From contig JBITNC010000001.1 in the NCBI GenBank assembly GCA_050084985.1, forward strand, positions 38,812,001 to 38,876,000: a stretch of DNA of 64,000 bases, read 5' to 3'. A model generated the notes under the pieces. That model searched no databases and was not told the origin of the DNA. It saw only the letters and a list, made by a program, of their open reading frames with translations. Position 1 is the first letter of the stretch, and each line of letters begins with the position of its first letter. A program made the translations under genes and the position numbers. The DNA is from Nageia nagi (taxonomy: Eukaryota > Pinophyta). Positions 1 through 11,379 of the stretch are shown piece by piece.

Positions 1-1529
1 TTGGTCATTCATTGTAACATCTCAATTTGCATGCATATTCAATGTAAGTCAACATCGCAACCATCGTGGGATGCATAGAATTGAACAATCATATTTTCAA
101 CAATATTGATCCTTATCCTTAAAGCTACTCATATGTATGAAGAAACCATATGAATGGGAAATATTCAACAAAATGAAAATATGCCCCAATACCAAAGGAT
201 ATATAACAACTAGATGTCATTGGCGATGTAAACCTTTCAATTTGCAATGCTAAAATTTGAAACATATTCAATTTACAACCATATATATCATATTGTTTTC
301 ATGTGTGAAGAAAATAGCAATTCGATTTATCATAGAATTTTTGAGAAAAATCATTTGATAGCAAGATTTGTGCATATTTGTAATTTGCATTTGTAGGCTA
401 TGTAATATTCCAATAACCATTACTATAAATTAGAGCCAATATGAAAACTTTGCAATCATTTAAAAGATCATATAGTTTTGCAATTTGTATGCCATTGGTG
501 GCATAGAAAGCAATACAACTTTTTCCAAAATCAAGAGTATCTTCAATTGATTGTGAAACAAGGGTATTCACTTGACAATGGAATACATTCAATAGATAAA
601 TTTGAAGATGAAAATTTGAAGTCCAATTTAAATATAATAACATTTTGCCAATAAAAATTAATCATGTATATCAACTTTATAAGTGCACTTATCATTCAAT
701 AATATGTAGTCAACACAAATTGAGATAATGCATTTAATATTTTTTCTAATTTTAGCCAATTTCATGCTACTGGCATTGTATAATTTATATAAATAATTTT
801 AAATAACATAAATGTTAAAATTTCAATCATATACAATTATTAAGAGATGAAAATGCACATATAAACCATTATAGGACATTGGCCCTTGAATGCACATATA
901 ACTCAAGGAAAATCAATGACACTAGCAGTGTAAAAATAGTGTTAGAATTTTTTGAAAAAGAAATAGCAAGCTTTTAAAATAACTGGATGCACAATGAACC
1001 TATAATAGGATGATTTAGGACACCAATAAGGGAAAAAAAAAGTCTTAGGGTTTTAATAAAATTTTAGAAACTATAAAAAAAAAATTTTAGTTAAAATTAC
1101 CATTTTGACTTTTTTGTCCTCTAACTTAGTGCTCCAACTTCCAATTTGCATAACAAATCCCTACCTGCATGTTGACTCATCCTCTAGCTATGCTTGATTG
1201 GATCTAAGGTTGATTGACATGGCTTGGACATCATTTTCTCTTTCTTATCATTGTGTACACTCATTTTTCACTATTTTACACATCATTTTGATTCCTTGTA
1301 TGGTGGATGAGGAATGGAGGGTGCTTGTATGCCCCATTACTAGCTAGAGAGGCCACATAACAAAGTATCTCCACTCCCTTCCATATGAGTATGCAGTAAA
1401 TATCTTTGTTTTATATTTTTCAATGATAATTCATGTTTTGATGTTTTTTAAGCTTGATAATTCAATATTTTAATTTAGCAAAGTAATTTACCATTTTATT
1501 TATCTTTTATTCCCTTGTAAGAATGCAAG
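1..1529. other. AT-rich stretch without a supported gene
   Basis: I see no coding similarity on either strand. Short open frames here have no family motif and lie in strongly AT-biased sequence. If element F (minus strand, entering from the right) is otherwise complete, its polypurine tract and 3' LTR should lie here or left of the window, but no copy of its LTR (8334-9053) is visible. Poly-A runs near 1028-1085 are simple sequence. Confidence 0.6.
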
Positions 1530-3290
1530 GTTCTTGTTTGAGGAGGACCAATGACAATAACCACCTTAGAGAAGGTGAGGGGTTGGAATAGAACCAACCA
1601 AATTGATGATATTCTATCCAGATATGGGCTAGCAGATCTAGCCATCATTGGCATGTGCAACAAAACTTGCTTCTATTGATAGCATTATCAAAGAGATGGG
1701 ATCTTCATTGCTACTCATTTCACCTACCCCAAGTGAAATGACTCTTGCACTCCTTAACATCTACCAGATATGGGTGATTCCCATTAGGGTAAGTCTTGTA
1801 TACCAAAGGGATTTTTTGAAAAATAATGTCCAAGATCAAGAGGCTCTTTGGCTAATCGGGGAGGCAAATCACTATTGGGAGCATTGATTAGTGAGGATAG
1901 TGAAGGTATGTTAGTTTGCCCTAGTGAGATGACATTTACAGCTATATGTAGCCATTATCATAGCTACTTACTTGTGACCAAATAAGATTAATACCTTACC
2001 ACTAGGATTGGTATGGGTGGTGAGATTGATATGTAAGAGGGGAATGCAATTTGCTTGGTGACCCCTAGTTCTTGCTCAGTTGTACAAGGACCTATACAAC
2101 TTCATCATGTTGATAAGTTTAATGTGAAGATTTCCCATGTTAGACTACTACAGATATGGGCATATGAGCACATATCCATTACATAACTAGTGGGACTACA
2201 TCAAGAGAGGGAGGACCTAAGGGACATGCTTTGGTTTGTTAGACATCCATGAGTGGAGGATATAGGTACCCACACTCACTAGAGGAAAGGAGATGATAGG
2301 TAGATGTACTATAAGCCATGGACCTAATTTGGGTTTACTACCAAAATTTCATTTGGGATGTAGATATGCATCACTAGCACGGATGTGTCAAGAGTGTTTC
2401 CTCTATATGTAGAGGAAGATGGTGGAGTCATACCACTAGTATCCACATGCTATTGGTATTACATGGTTGAGAGGTACCTACCTATGGGGATACAAGTTAT
2501 ATTAAAATGGAGGCTCACATGGGAGGATCTAAGGACATTGTATGAGGCTACCAATTTCTCCATGGAACCTTGGGTTACCCTTGATTACATAATATGGTGT
2601 ATCAGAGTCCACCTTAGAGGCATTAGTATGGATGAGGATGATGAAAGGAGGAAAAGGAGGCTATGATCAAGGGTTCATTAGAGGATGATCCCTATCAAGT
2701 GAATAATCTCATACATGAGATACTAGTTGCAAGAGAGAGAGAGGCTCTAGAAGCACTAGGGTTATCCATTTTGGTTGTAGTTGCACCCCTAGCAGTAGTA
2801 GGTAAGAAAGCATGCAAATTTTTAAGATTTTCAATTTTAACTCAAATGATAATGCTTAATTAATCATAATTTTACTTAATTATAGGAGATGTAGATAGGC
2901 ATATTTATTTGTTAAAAAAAAGGTGATTAGGTTGAGGCCTAAGTGACCACATTGTAGGCCACCCTAGCTGAAAGGGATGCATATATTGCTACTCTAGAGC
3001 AATCCATGAAGAGGTTATAGGAGAGGTTGACAATGCCACCCCTAGACTAGTAGTGGTCCTTCATACATGGGAAAATGGATAGGCTAAAGGCTAAGGAGAA
3101 GGAGATTACCACTCTAGAGGTCAAGTATGCAAGAGCAAAGACCCTTATCAAGAGCCATAGAGTGACAGTGAGTGGGATCTTGCAAGACACATTGGGGATG
3201 GTGGCTAGTGGTAGCATCCTTTGGGTTAGATCTAGGATGGAAGATACTACCATTAGTGGTAGCAATATTCCTCTTTAGTGAGGGCCATGG
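1530..3290 (+). pseudogene. Plant mobile domain (PMD) protein pseudogene with intron and C-terminal coiled coil, antisense to element F
   Basis: Seen: a decayed frame with segments typical of PMD proteins (aminotransferase-like, plant mobile domain). Around 1720-1790 it reads SEMTLALLNIYQIWVIPIR, matching the family's 'GEMT-TL-DIY-I-GIPI-G' block; near 2143-2175 it reads LLQIWAYEHI, matching the 'LLQLWAWEHI' block. A 93-codon open stretch (2385-2666) continues the domain. An 84-base GT-AG gap (2802-2885, donor GTAAGAAAG, acceptor TTATAG) joins the PMD part to a heptad-rich coiled coil (2955-3160; DAYIATLEQSMKRL then MDRLKAKEKEITTLEVKYAR). Many stops are TAG where CAG fits, including two side by side near 3048. 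Known: PMD occurs in MAIN-type nuclear proteins, in MULEs and in some retroelements. Inferred: it belonged to element F as an antisense gene, because it lies downstream of F's gag on the opposite strand as in A and D. It could instead be a relic of a separate element. Confidence 0.72.
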
Positions 3291-3339
3291 TCATAGGACC
3301 TCCCCTATTTTGTATTTACATGTTGATGTGATTGTGTGT

Positions 3340-3362
3340 TATATATATATATATATATATAT
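3340..3362. repeat. (TA)n microsatellite
   Basis: About 11 TA dinucleotides in an uninterrupted run just after the PMD pseudogene. Simple sequence, likely length-variable. Confidence 0.95.
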
Positions 3363-3990
3363 CCCAAAATTATTATGTGTTTGATTATCTTGCTATTTTA
3401 TTTGCTATGAATGAGAATCTCTTTTAAATTTGTAAGTTTTTAATTTAGTTTGATAAGTTACCAACAAAGATTGTACTAAAAAGACACTATACATCTAACA
3501 AATTGTAAGCTTACTCTATTGTAAAAAAATAATGTCATCAAACAATAAAGCAATAATTTCAATCATGTTGTAAGTCAAAACAAATCACAAATTATTTCTA
3601 ATAAAAGATAAATCAACCCATAATCAAGTGCCCAAGGGGGAAGAAGGACTCAATCAAACCATTTCCCATTTTTTCTATTAGAAACCTAGAAAAGCACTCA
3701 AAACCAACCCAATGAATGCAAAACATAATAACCATGAACAAAATACTCTTTTTAAATTCTATTATGAGAAACACATGTCATTAGTAACATAAAATAGTCC
3801 CCATACATTACTAGCAGAATGATCTATCATGAAAAATTCAATGAAATAGAGGAACAATGAAAGAAAAGATCACTATAAGATAGAAAAAATAATAAACTTA
3901 TGCAATAAAGAAACAACAATTCACAATGGTCAAATAAATGTGTAACCTAGTAATATACACTATAGGTACAAACATGAAACTTTAATCAAT
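3363..3990. other. Gap between PMD pseudogene and F gag
   Basis: AT-rich, stop-dense on both strands. It sits where F's protease and pol would be expected if F were autonomous. I find no RT, RNase H or integrase motif, so pol appears deleted rather than merely decayed. Confidence 0.5.
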
Positions 3991-3999
3991 AACTTTACA

Positions 4000-5436
4000 T
4001 ACTTGGGGAGTTTTTTCAATCTAGATACATTTGGTAGGTGCAGGAACAAAAAGTGGCACTTGTGATTTTAAATTTGGTATGCCATCAGCACCATGGGTTT
4101 GTGCTCCATTTCTAGTTTTGTTTAATCTTTTATGCTTGCATACATATTTATGAGTGAAATAATAGTGCAAATAATTGGAAATACTTATCATGCTAATGCA
4201 ATCTCTTGGTTGTAGAGGAGGTAGAGGACTATTGAACACCCTTAACTATCCATTATCAATATGTACATGCCCAAGATATGTAGTAGCTTTATCATCTATC
4301 CTAATAGCCTTTTTATTAATGAAATCTTGTATAATATATCCTTAGAGTCCTACAATTATGTGTTAGATGTTTGAAAACCCTTATGATAATTATAAAAATC
4401 CTCATATCTATAACTTTTAGGGACACTATATGGAAACGTAGGCTCACAAATAGGAGGAAGTTCAATAAGATATTATTCTAATAAAACATTAAGAATATTA
4501 TCAATAGTATTAGTCAAAGGTGTAAACTTTTCTTAGGATTAAGATTATTGTTCTATTTATGACTAACATTTACTTCATCTTTTTTATTATTTTCAAGTTT
4601 TTGCACTATCTTTTGTTAGGTAGGGGTACTATTGTTACACTTAGCATATAACTTCTTAATGCATGGATATTTAAAAAAAAAAACATCCATCATATCTCCT
4701 AATGTCATATCATGATTAGAAATTACCAACAATTTATACATAGGTAACAAAGTATTTGCAAATGTATCTTTCAAATCTTGCTCAAGCATGGTAATTTTAA
4801 TAGTAATACATGTCCATAGTTTAACAAAATCATGAATATATTGATTAGTAAATTGCTTAATCTTACATAAATACATAAAATATACTTTTTTAGCAATATT
4901 ATACTTAAAATTTTGCAAAAAATGGTGGATTGGATCCTCATACCCATCAATGCTCTTTTTAGGAAGCTAAAAATACCATTTTAATTCTTCATCCTTCAAA
5001 ATATATGACAATAAGTTAGCAAGCATATCTCTATCATGCATATATTCTATAGCTTCTTCTTGAAATTTTCTAACATGCATCTTAGGATCTTGCAAACCAT
5101 TGAATTTAGTAAGCTTAATACTCTTTTTCCTAGTAAGAACTTTAGCAAGAATTCTATTTGTTAATGGCCATTTTAAATAAAATAAGAAATCATCATCATC
5201 ATAAATTAACTCTAATCTTATCTTTTGTTTATTCTCCTTAGTTTATTCCTCTTTTGGGGTAGGTGGAGGGGTTTTTGGTGGAATTTGTGCCTTTCTAAGT
5301 TCATTTTCTTTGAGTATAGTTGTATTCTTTCAAAATTGCACTCTAGGTTGGGGTAACATAGTATCATTCTTTCACTATTTTCAAAAAATTATTTCTATTC
5401 CAACTCTTTTCCTTTTAAAATTAAATTTGAGTCTTT
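4000..5436 (-). pseudogene. gag: gag of element F (Retrotrans_gag core plus zinc-knuckle relic)
   Basis: Gag forms the virus-like particle and binds template RNA. Read on the minus strand: a proline-rich N-terminal part near 5270 (PPKTPPPTPKEE), then the core at about 5120-4680 with FNGLQDPKMHVRKFQEEAI and, after a stop, KSIDGYEDPIHHF, the usual 'F-G-DP--H---F' and 'P--SI' landmarks. An open stretch (4918-4616) carries the helical second half of the core. Near 4395-4340 there is a 'YHKGFQTSNT' relic followed by IQDFINKKAIRID, matching the Tat-lineage 'C-YH---GH-T--C--LK--IQDLI' knuckle with its cysteines lost. Stops and frameshifts are frequent, so it cannot encode a working protein. Confidence 0.72.
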
Positions 5437-5676
5437 TGTTGGCCCTACGACTGAAGAATTTTATGTGTTGTTAAGATCTGGCTATTGTATGTATAATCCA
5501 GCTATTGTATATATGGGTCCTTATCTTTGATATTTTTACCTTGTAAATTTCTAATCAACATCGATCAAGTGTTATAATAATTCTTAAGGATTAACCTTAA
5601 GTCGTATTAATAATTGAATGGGTAGGAACTATATATTAAAATAATTATGTATAGTAAGAGAAAATTCTAAGTGTCA

Positions 5677-5800
5677 AGGAGTTGTAAATATAGTATCTAG
5701 GAGTTGTAAATATAGCATCTAGGAGTTGTAAATACAGTGTCCAAGAGTTGTAAATATAGTATTCAATAGTTGTAAATATAGTGTCCAAGATTTGTTGTAA
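5677..5800. repeat. 22-bp tandem array, five full units plus a partial
   Basis: Unit 'aggagttgtaaatatagtatct' with start positions 5677, 5699, 5721, 5743 and 5765, each exactly 22 bp, then a degenerate sixth. Differences are mostly single transitions. It lies inside the probable solo LTR. Confidence 0.93.
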
Positions 5801-5903
5801 ACTCAATGTTTAGGACTTTTGAAATGCATGATCTTAGAGTTTTTGTAGATATAATTTCAAGTTATGTCCAAGTAATTAGCGGGAGGTGCCCAAAAGTAAA
5901 TAG

Positions 5904-6363
5904 AGCCCATCAATTTTGAGTGATGATGTTAAAACTTTACAGGTCCTAGAATAAGTAATGATAGGTGATGATTCAAGAAATCCCAAATAGAGCTCACCAA
6001 TTTTGAGTGATGATGTTAAAACTTTTGGCTAAAATCAATGGGTTCCAAAAAAGTAATGGTGGGTGATGATTCAAGAAGATCCCAAATAGAGCCTATCGAT
6101 TTTGAGTGATGATGTCAAAACTTTTAAATAAAATCAATGGGTCTTGGAATAAATAATGGTAGGTGATATTTTAAGAATATACTAAATAGAGCCCACTAAT
6201 TTTGAGTGATGATGTTAGAACTTTTGGTTAAAATCAGCAGGTCCCAAAATAAATAATGGCAGGTGATGATTCAAGAAGATCTCAAATACAACCCATCAAT
6301 TTTGAGTGATTACGTTAGAAATTTTGGCTAAAATTAGTAGGTATTAAGAATAGCTAGATCATC
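5904..6363. repeat. ~100-bp tandem array, about 4.6 units
   Basis: Units start near 5904, 5991, 6090, 6190 and 6290. Shared anchor words are 'caattttgagtgatgatgtt' early and 'ggtgatgattcaagaagat' late in each unit. The first unit is about 87 bp with an internal deletion; units two to four are 99-100 bp; the last is partial. It follows the 22-bp array within the same probable solo LTR. Confidence 0.92.
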
Positions 6364-7149
6364 AATAGAACCCAAAGAAAAGAAATAAGGCCTACAAAAC
6401 TAAAGTAAGAGTAATAGATAAGAAGTAACATCTGAGTCAACTTGATCTTAAGTGTTTGACCTCCAGGGCCCTATTAATGTGTCGACTTCAACTCAATTCC
6501 ACATAAAAATGGTAGTTTTATCTCAAACAAGGTTAATATACTATTCACAACCCTCCATTACTCTATTCATTTAGAACTACAATATAGATCATCAATGGTT
6601 GTAGAGAAGTAGATAGCTATCAACATAACATAGTGTCAGATCATATCTATCAGACTTTAGATGAGTACTTCTTCAATTAGCTACAATACCATATTCAATC
6701 AACTATAAGGTCAAATAAGGAGTAATTAATGATATTTTAAGAGGATTATGGCTCAATGAATATGACTATTCAAAAAATTCAAATTCCCAAATAGTCATAC
6801 TATTGGTACTTATTCACTATCTAATCTAAAACAATTGTAAAATTTATTGTAAATAGTTGTAACATTTATTGCTTTTGTAAATGTTATGTATGAGATGTCT
6901 TAAGTTATGGTTGTGTATTATGATTGTAAGACCCCAAGGGTAAGATAGCTCACTATTATTAATCTTAGTTATGGATTGCTACTTATGTTGCAATGCTTGG
7001 GTTGTGAAGTTATTGCTTTAGTTTTAGTTCAAATTATTAATCTCTTTCTTGTAACTCTAAACCTTTTATGTCTTTCCTATTACTTTTAACCTTTATAATA
7101 GATAGGAACCAGCCTAAAACATGGAGATTGAGCAATAAACCAACATGAG

Positions 7150-8280
7150 TGCATTCCCACCACCTTCTGCTCTATCAAGGAACCTAGTATTATTGGTAAT
7201 GTAGAACCCAACTAAACCAAACCATTTGAGGTTACATTATACTAATCATCAATACAAAATGGACCTATTTGATTTACTCTTTCATGTTCAAGTTTATTGA
7301 TCATTTCCATAAAGACATCCATTTATTTTTTAAGAGGTTCGAAAGGCTAATTAGTAGTATCTTACATTTCAAGAAGGATTTTATTTTTGATATTATGTTC
7401 TTCTAATATCCAACTAGTTGTAATTTATAAGCATCATCAACAATTTTATTAATATATTTTTCTAGTTTAGCAATAGGAATTTCATCTTGCATAATATTCT
7501 TACCGTAGACTTACCTCTTTTTAAGTGATCTATTTTAAGGATAAGGTATTTATAATCTTCATGCACTTCCTTTGTGCCACTATCATCGACATCTTCATCT
7601 CATGAAGGCTATGTAGGTATTTTAGGAGGAACATCTATCTCATCTACATGTACACCATCAGGTAGGCATGCCATTAGCATCATTTGCATCAATGGTATGA
7701 ACCCTCCATTGTTTGGATTTTACATTTTCATATGAAAATAAACTATCAATGATTTTGAGTCTACATAATTTTCTTCTAAGAGATCATAATGTGTTAGAAT
7801 ACCAAAAATAGTTTCATCATTATGAGTAAGAAAATATTCTAACCTTTGTCTATCAGATAACACTTCCTATATAGATCTAACATTGCTAGGAATTGTATAT
7901 AAATAATGTATTTTACCATTACTTTCATCAAAATTACTATGCAATTCCACATTTTCAAATTCAAAATGATCAATATTAGGACCAAATCTATTGGGAGTTT
8001 CACCAATAATATCCATTTTCTTGCTAGAATTTATAGACTCAAAATCACTAGGAGCATCAAGATGAGGTTCTTATAGAGGTAGATCAAGATTATTCTTAAT
8101 ACTTATTTGAACATCATTAAAATGAACCCTCCTTTGGATAATTTAGGGTTTTCTACATTTAGATCTATTTTTTCAATATAGGTATAACAAACCCTAGTTT
8201 TATCATTTTCTTTAGCTATCATTCAAAGGGCTTTAGGTAAGGGGATGAATAATAGCAAGAATGGATTCATGACATTTCAA
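7150..8280 (-). pseudogene. Decayed reading frame between F's primer-binding site and gag
   Basis: Read on the minus strand from about 8040 the frame stays protein-like with few stops: acidic and hydrophobic blocks such as MDIIGETPNRFGPNIDHFEF, a segment ending RLEYFLTHNDETIFGILTHY, then KYLILKIDHLKRGK near 7540-7500 and, after a frameshift, a helical part near 7350-7290 (MDVFMEMINKLEHERVN). The stops fit CAG or CAA codons changed to TAG or TAA. I do not recognise a family. It may simply be the N-terminal extension of gag, split from the core by the solo LTR at 7145, or a separate ORF upstream of gag such as is known in some Tat-lineage elements (Ogre). Confidence 0.45.
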
Positions 8281-8318
8281 AAGGATGCCATAGGTCAAGA
8301 ACTAGGTGTGTAAGAATG

Positions 8319-8333
8319 TCAGGTTCACCAAAA
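8319..8333 (-). other. Primer-binding site of element F
   Basis: Immediately inside the 5' LTR end (CA at 8335-8334 on the minus strand), the minus strand reads TTTTGGTGAACCTGA. The core TGGTGAACCTGA is the same as in element B (20671) and nearly the same as in C (50785), always just after an LTR ending in ACA. Such a site pairs with the 3' end of a tRNA to prime minus-strand DNA synthesis. I do not assign the tRNA. Confidence 0.65.
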
Positions 8334-9053
8334 TGTAGAACCAAAAATATGTAAATAATAAATAAATATAAATATGGTATACGAGTATAATGAATAATAG
8401 CTCTATATCATATTACAAGCAATATGCATGAAACATGTAAACCTAATATAGAGTGGGGCCTATAGCTAGTAAATATGCAATCCTAAAAGTAGATAATAAT
8501 GAAAATTTAGAGGATCATGATCAAATTTCAAATGATCTTGTAATATATATTTGATAGAGTGATATCATGAGTCATTCCATGAAGTTTGGACCTCTATATC
8601 TAGAAAGTGCATGCCACTAGAAGTATAGGAATCTCACACATGTCGATGCCATGGAAAAGGTAATTTCATGTTGTGTGCAAGAGAGAGATTACATATCTTA
8701 GAGTTAACAAGTTCTCAAAGATAGGTGATATCAAGAGACACCATTGGTACAATGTTTGGGACAACCATTAATCAAAGAGTTTTTATAGGGATGTCAACCT
8801 TCATCTCTAGTATTTATAACCTATAAGGAAATAGAAAGGGGTGAAAGTTGACACATAGAAATAACAATAATCATTTCAATAGTTAAGATAACTTAAAATA
8901 TAAACTATGGTATATGATGTTACATTGGCCCTAGCATATGGTATTGAAATATAATAACATTTTATCTTTATTTATACATTTTTATCTTTTAATCATTTAA
9001 TGCATTAAATATGATTTATTAAATAAATAATAAATCATTTTTAGGCATCTACA
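8334..9053 (-). repeat. 5' LTR of element F
   Basis: A 720-bp block with perfect inverted ends: TGTAGA on the plus strand at 8334 and TCTACA ending at 9053, so on the minus strand it begins TGTAGATGCCTAAAAATGA and ends TCTACA. A primer-binding site follows on the inner side and element A's gag-pol linker abuts the outer side. The start resembles A's 3' LTR start at 17205 (one mismatch in about 19 bases). The second LTR copy is not in the window. Confidence 0.75.
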
Positions 9054-9930
9054 CCTAGTGTGGTGGGGCAATTAGTGTCATTGGGAAGTAAGCCTAATTA
9101 AACATTATTTATATATGTAGGACCTATAGAACCAACACCAATTCCTTTACCTAAACCTAATGAAGGTGTATTTTGTAGTTCATTAGAATATCTATTACCT
9201 TTTGTACAATCTTTTGTCCAAGGATACTTTCATATATGTCAATTGAAAGGACATGATTTAGGTCAATATGAATAAGGATCTAGATACACAATTGATATTC
9301 ATTATTAATTACCAAGTGATAAAACAAGTTTAGGATATACAAGAAAGAGTAAAAAAGAGCTTGCTATAGAAATGATTGATTTAGATCTAGAAAAATTTGA
9401 GTATGAATATTTAATTCAATACTTTGATTGTATGACCAATCAAAGTGAAATAGAGTCAAACATATCAATATTTGAATATCTATTTTGCAACATTATTTCA
9501 ATTAAAATGGTAGAAATTGAAGAAATATCTAATGAAGTTTTAGTAAAACTATCTTTTTATTGGTCTAAAAGTGATGAGTTTGAATATTCGATCCTGATAA
9601 GCTCAAGTAGCTCTTCATCATGTTTCATGGTTAACAATGATACTATAGACTTTTCACTCATTTTCAAAAATCCAATAATACAAAAATTTAAATATATAAA
9701 TGTTATATTCCAAACCTTTGAATCCACCATAAATACAACCCTAATTGAGAAAAATATTGGTGAATATGAGGAATATAAATTAGATGATAAAAATTGGATT
9801 CCAGTACCCAACCAATTGGAAGAGGGGTTCCACATGTTGATTGAAGAAATAATTGAAGTAAATTTAAGTGATAATCCTAGTAATGTCAAAATTATTCAAT
9901 AAGAAAAATATTTAGGTGAAAAAGAAAGAG
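9054..9930 (+). pseudogene. Linker between protease and RT of element A
   Basis: From about 9130 the frame reads as the spacer seen in Tat polyproteins between protease and RT. It begins with a proline-rich run near 9125-9165 (PTPIPLPKPNEGVF) and holds TSLGYTRKSKKELA near 9330-9360, a relic of the 'GLGY' motif that follows G-patch-like sequence in the related elements. A 176-codon open frame follows (9372-9902), acidic and without a known catalytic motif, ending in IEEIIEVNLSDNP as in D's LIEETIEVDIGEDP. That shared ending shows A and D are related. The first stop (TAA, 9900) falls where the others keep reading. Confidence 0.65.
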
Positions 9931-10790
9931 AAATATTCACATCCATTCTTAAAAAAAATTATAAAATATTTGCATGGTCTTATGTAGATATGTCTGGGTT
10001 AGATCAAAATTAGTAGTACACAACTTAGTCCTTAAAAAAGATGCCAAAACTATTAAATAAAAGTTACAAAAAATACATCCCACAATAGCATTAATGGTAA
10101 AAAAAGAATTACAAAAGCTATTGGAATTAAAATTTATCCAACATATTTATTATTTTGATTGGATATGCAATATGGTTCTAGTTAAAAAAACTAATGGAAA
10201 CATTCATGTTTGCATAGATTTCAGAGATCTCAATAAAGCATGTCCAAGGGACAATTTTCCACTTCCAAATATTCATAATTTAGTTGATGCTATAGCTGGA
10301 CATGAAATGCTTTCACTTATGGATAAATTTTTTGGATATAATAAGATAAAAGTGTCTACAAAAGATCAACATAAAACAACATTAACCACATCTTAGGGAA
10401 CATTTTGATAAAAAGAAATGTCCTCTGGTTTAAATAATGTCAGGGGTAACTTATCAAGAGAAATGACATATATATTTCATGACTACATGCATGATATCAT
10501 GGAAAATTATGTAGATGATTTATTGGCCAAATATAAAACTAGAGAATAACATGTAAAAGTGCTTATAAAGATCTTTGATAGGTTGTTAGAACATAACGTT
10601 AGAATAAATCCAAAGAAATGTGTCTTTGGAGTTACTTCAAGAAAGTTACTCAATTTTATTTCATCAAGATGAGGAATTAAAGTAGATCTTAATAAAAAGA
10701 AAATCCTCCTCCTTCAAATATAAAATAATTACAAAGTTTGTAAGGAAACTTACAAGCAATAAGGTGCTTTGTATCATAATTATTTGATAA
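9931..10790 (+). pseudogene. pol: Reverse transcriptase domain of element A
   Basis: RT copies element RNA into DNA. Visible landmarks: LVVHNLVLKKDAK, then after a stop IHPTIALMVKKELQKLLE; CIDFRDLNKACPRDNFPLP near 10216-10270 (finger/palm motif), GHEMLSLMDKFFGYNKI, and the catalytic NYVDDLLAKYKTRE near 10505-10545 with YVDD intact. NPKKCVFGVTSRKLLNFI follows at 10605-10660. A TAG at 10394 replaces the tryptophan of the 'TPWGTF' motif (B keeps TGG), and a TGA near 10671 replaces arginine. Several frames are needed, so it is inactive. Confidence 0.85.
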
Positions 10791-10799
10791 ATGCAAGCC

Positions 10800-11370
10800 T
10801 TTTAATAAATTGTTAAAAAAGGAAATCATTTTTCATTGGGGTAAGCAACAAAAAAAAGCATTTAATGAAATAAAATGCTATCTTTCATCACCACTAATGT
10901 TAATTCCTCCAAGGAAAGGAGAACCATTTTTACTTTATTCATCAGCTACAAAAACTACCTTAGGCATCATGATTGCTCAAAAGAATGAAAATAAAAGAAC
11001 AAGTCATATACTATCCTAGTCAAACTCTAACTGATTATGAGATAAGATATATATACATGGAAAAGTTGTGTTTAGCAATAGGTTTTGCAACAAAGAAACT
11101 TTAGCATTATATGCTTAACTATACAACTTATGTGATTGCTAAAGCAAATCCATTGAAATATATGATGAATAAAATTATAAAAATACAAGAACATCCAAGT
11201 GGATCATGCACTTAAAAAATTCAATTAGCAATTCATAAGTCAAAAATCTATAAAGGGTTAGGTTATAGCCAATTATATCACATACAAACCATTGCAAGAT
11301 GATAAACCTATTGTAATTGAACTACTAGATGAACATATATTCCAACTAGATGAAATGGAAACCCATGTTG
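10800..11370 (+). pseudogene. pol: Classical RNase H (RT-linked) of element A
   Basis: RNase H degrades the RNA strand of the RNA-DNA hybrid. The open part at 10810-11019 has FHWGKQQKKAFNEIKCYLSS, PLMLIPPRKGEPFLLYSSA and TTLGIMIAQKNE, as in the RT_RNaseH family; 'LYSSATKTTLG' stands where 'LY-S-T---G--L-Q' is usual. The frame continues with stops through YTLTDYEIRYIYMEKLCLAI-like and NYTTYVIAKANPLKYMM-like sequence to about 11170, then a connection region to the second RNase H. Confidence 0.75.
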
Positions 11371-11379
11371 ATCTTGATG

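Larger units (their letters stand above)
5433..7145. mobile_element. Probable solo LTR inserted in element F, with two internal tandem arrays
   Basis: The segment has inverted termini TGTTGG (5437) and CCAACA (ending 7145), has AATAAA close to the right end, and is flanked by F coding sequence on both sides (gag N-terminus left, upstream frame right). No internal domain is present, as expected of a solo LTR left by LTR-LTR recombination. TGAGT occurs right after CCAACA (7146-7150) and at 5428-5432, four bases before TGTTGG. If those four bases belong to the LTR, this is a 5-bp target-site duplication. Superfamily is undecided. Confidence 0.55.
1530..9053 (-). mobile_element. Element F: Ty3/gypsy-like LTR retrotransposon remnant lacking pol
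   Basis: Minus-strand order from the right: 5' LTR (9053-8334), primer-binding site, a decayed frame upstream of gag, gag with retroviral-type core and CCHC-like relic, then no pol, then a PMD pseudogene in antisense. The LTR outer edge abuts coding sequence of element A at 9054, so F is younger than A. A probable solo LTR of a different family is inserted between the upstream frame and gag. The other LTR is not in view, so the left limit given is only the end of recognisable content. The layout suggests a non-autonomous gag-bearing derivative that would need pol in trans; that is inference. Confidence 0.6.

Noticed and set aside
5677-6363. CRISPR-like look of regularly spaced repeats
   Set aside because: Units are contiguous without unique spacers, in a plant-type repetitive context; these are ordinary tandem repeats.
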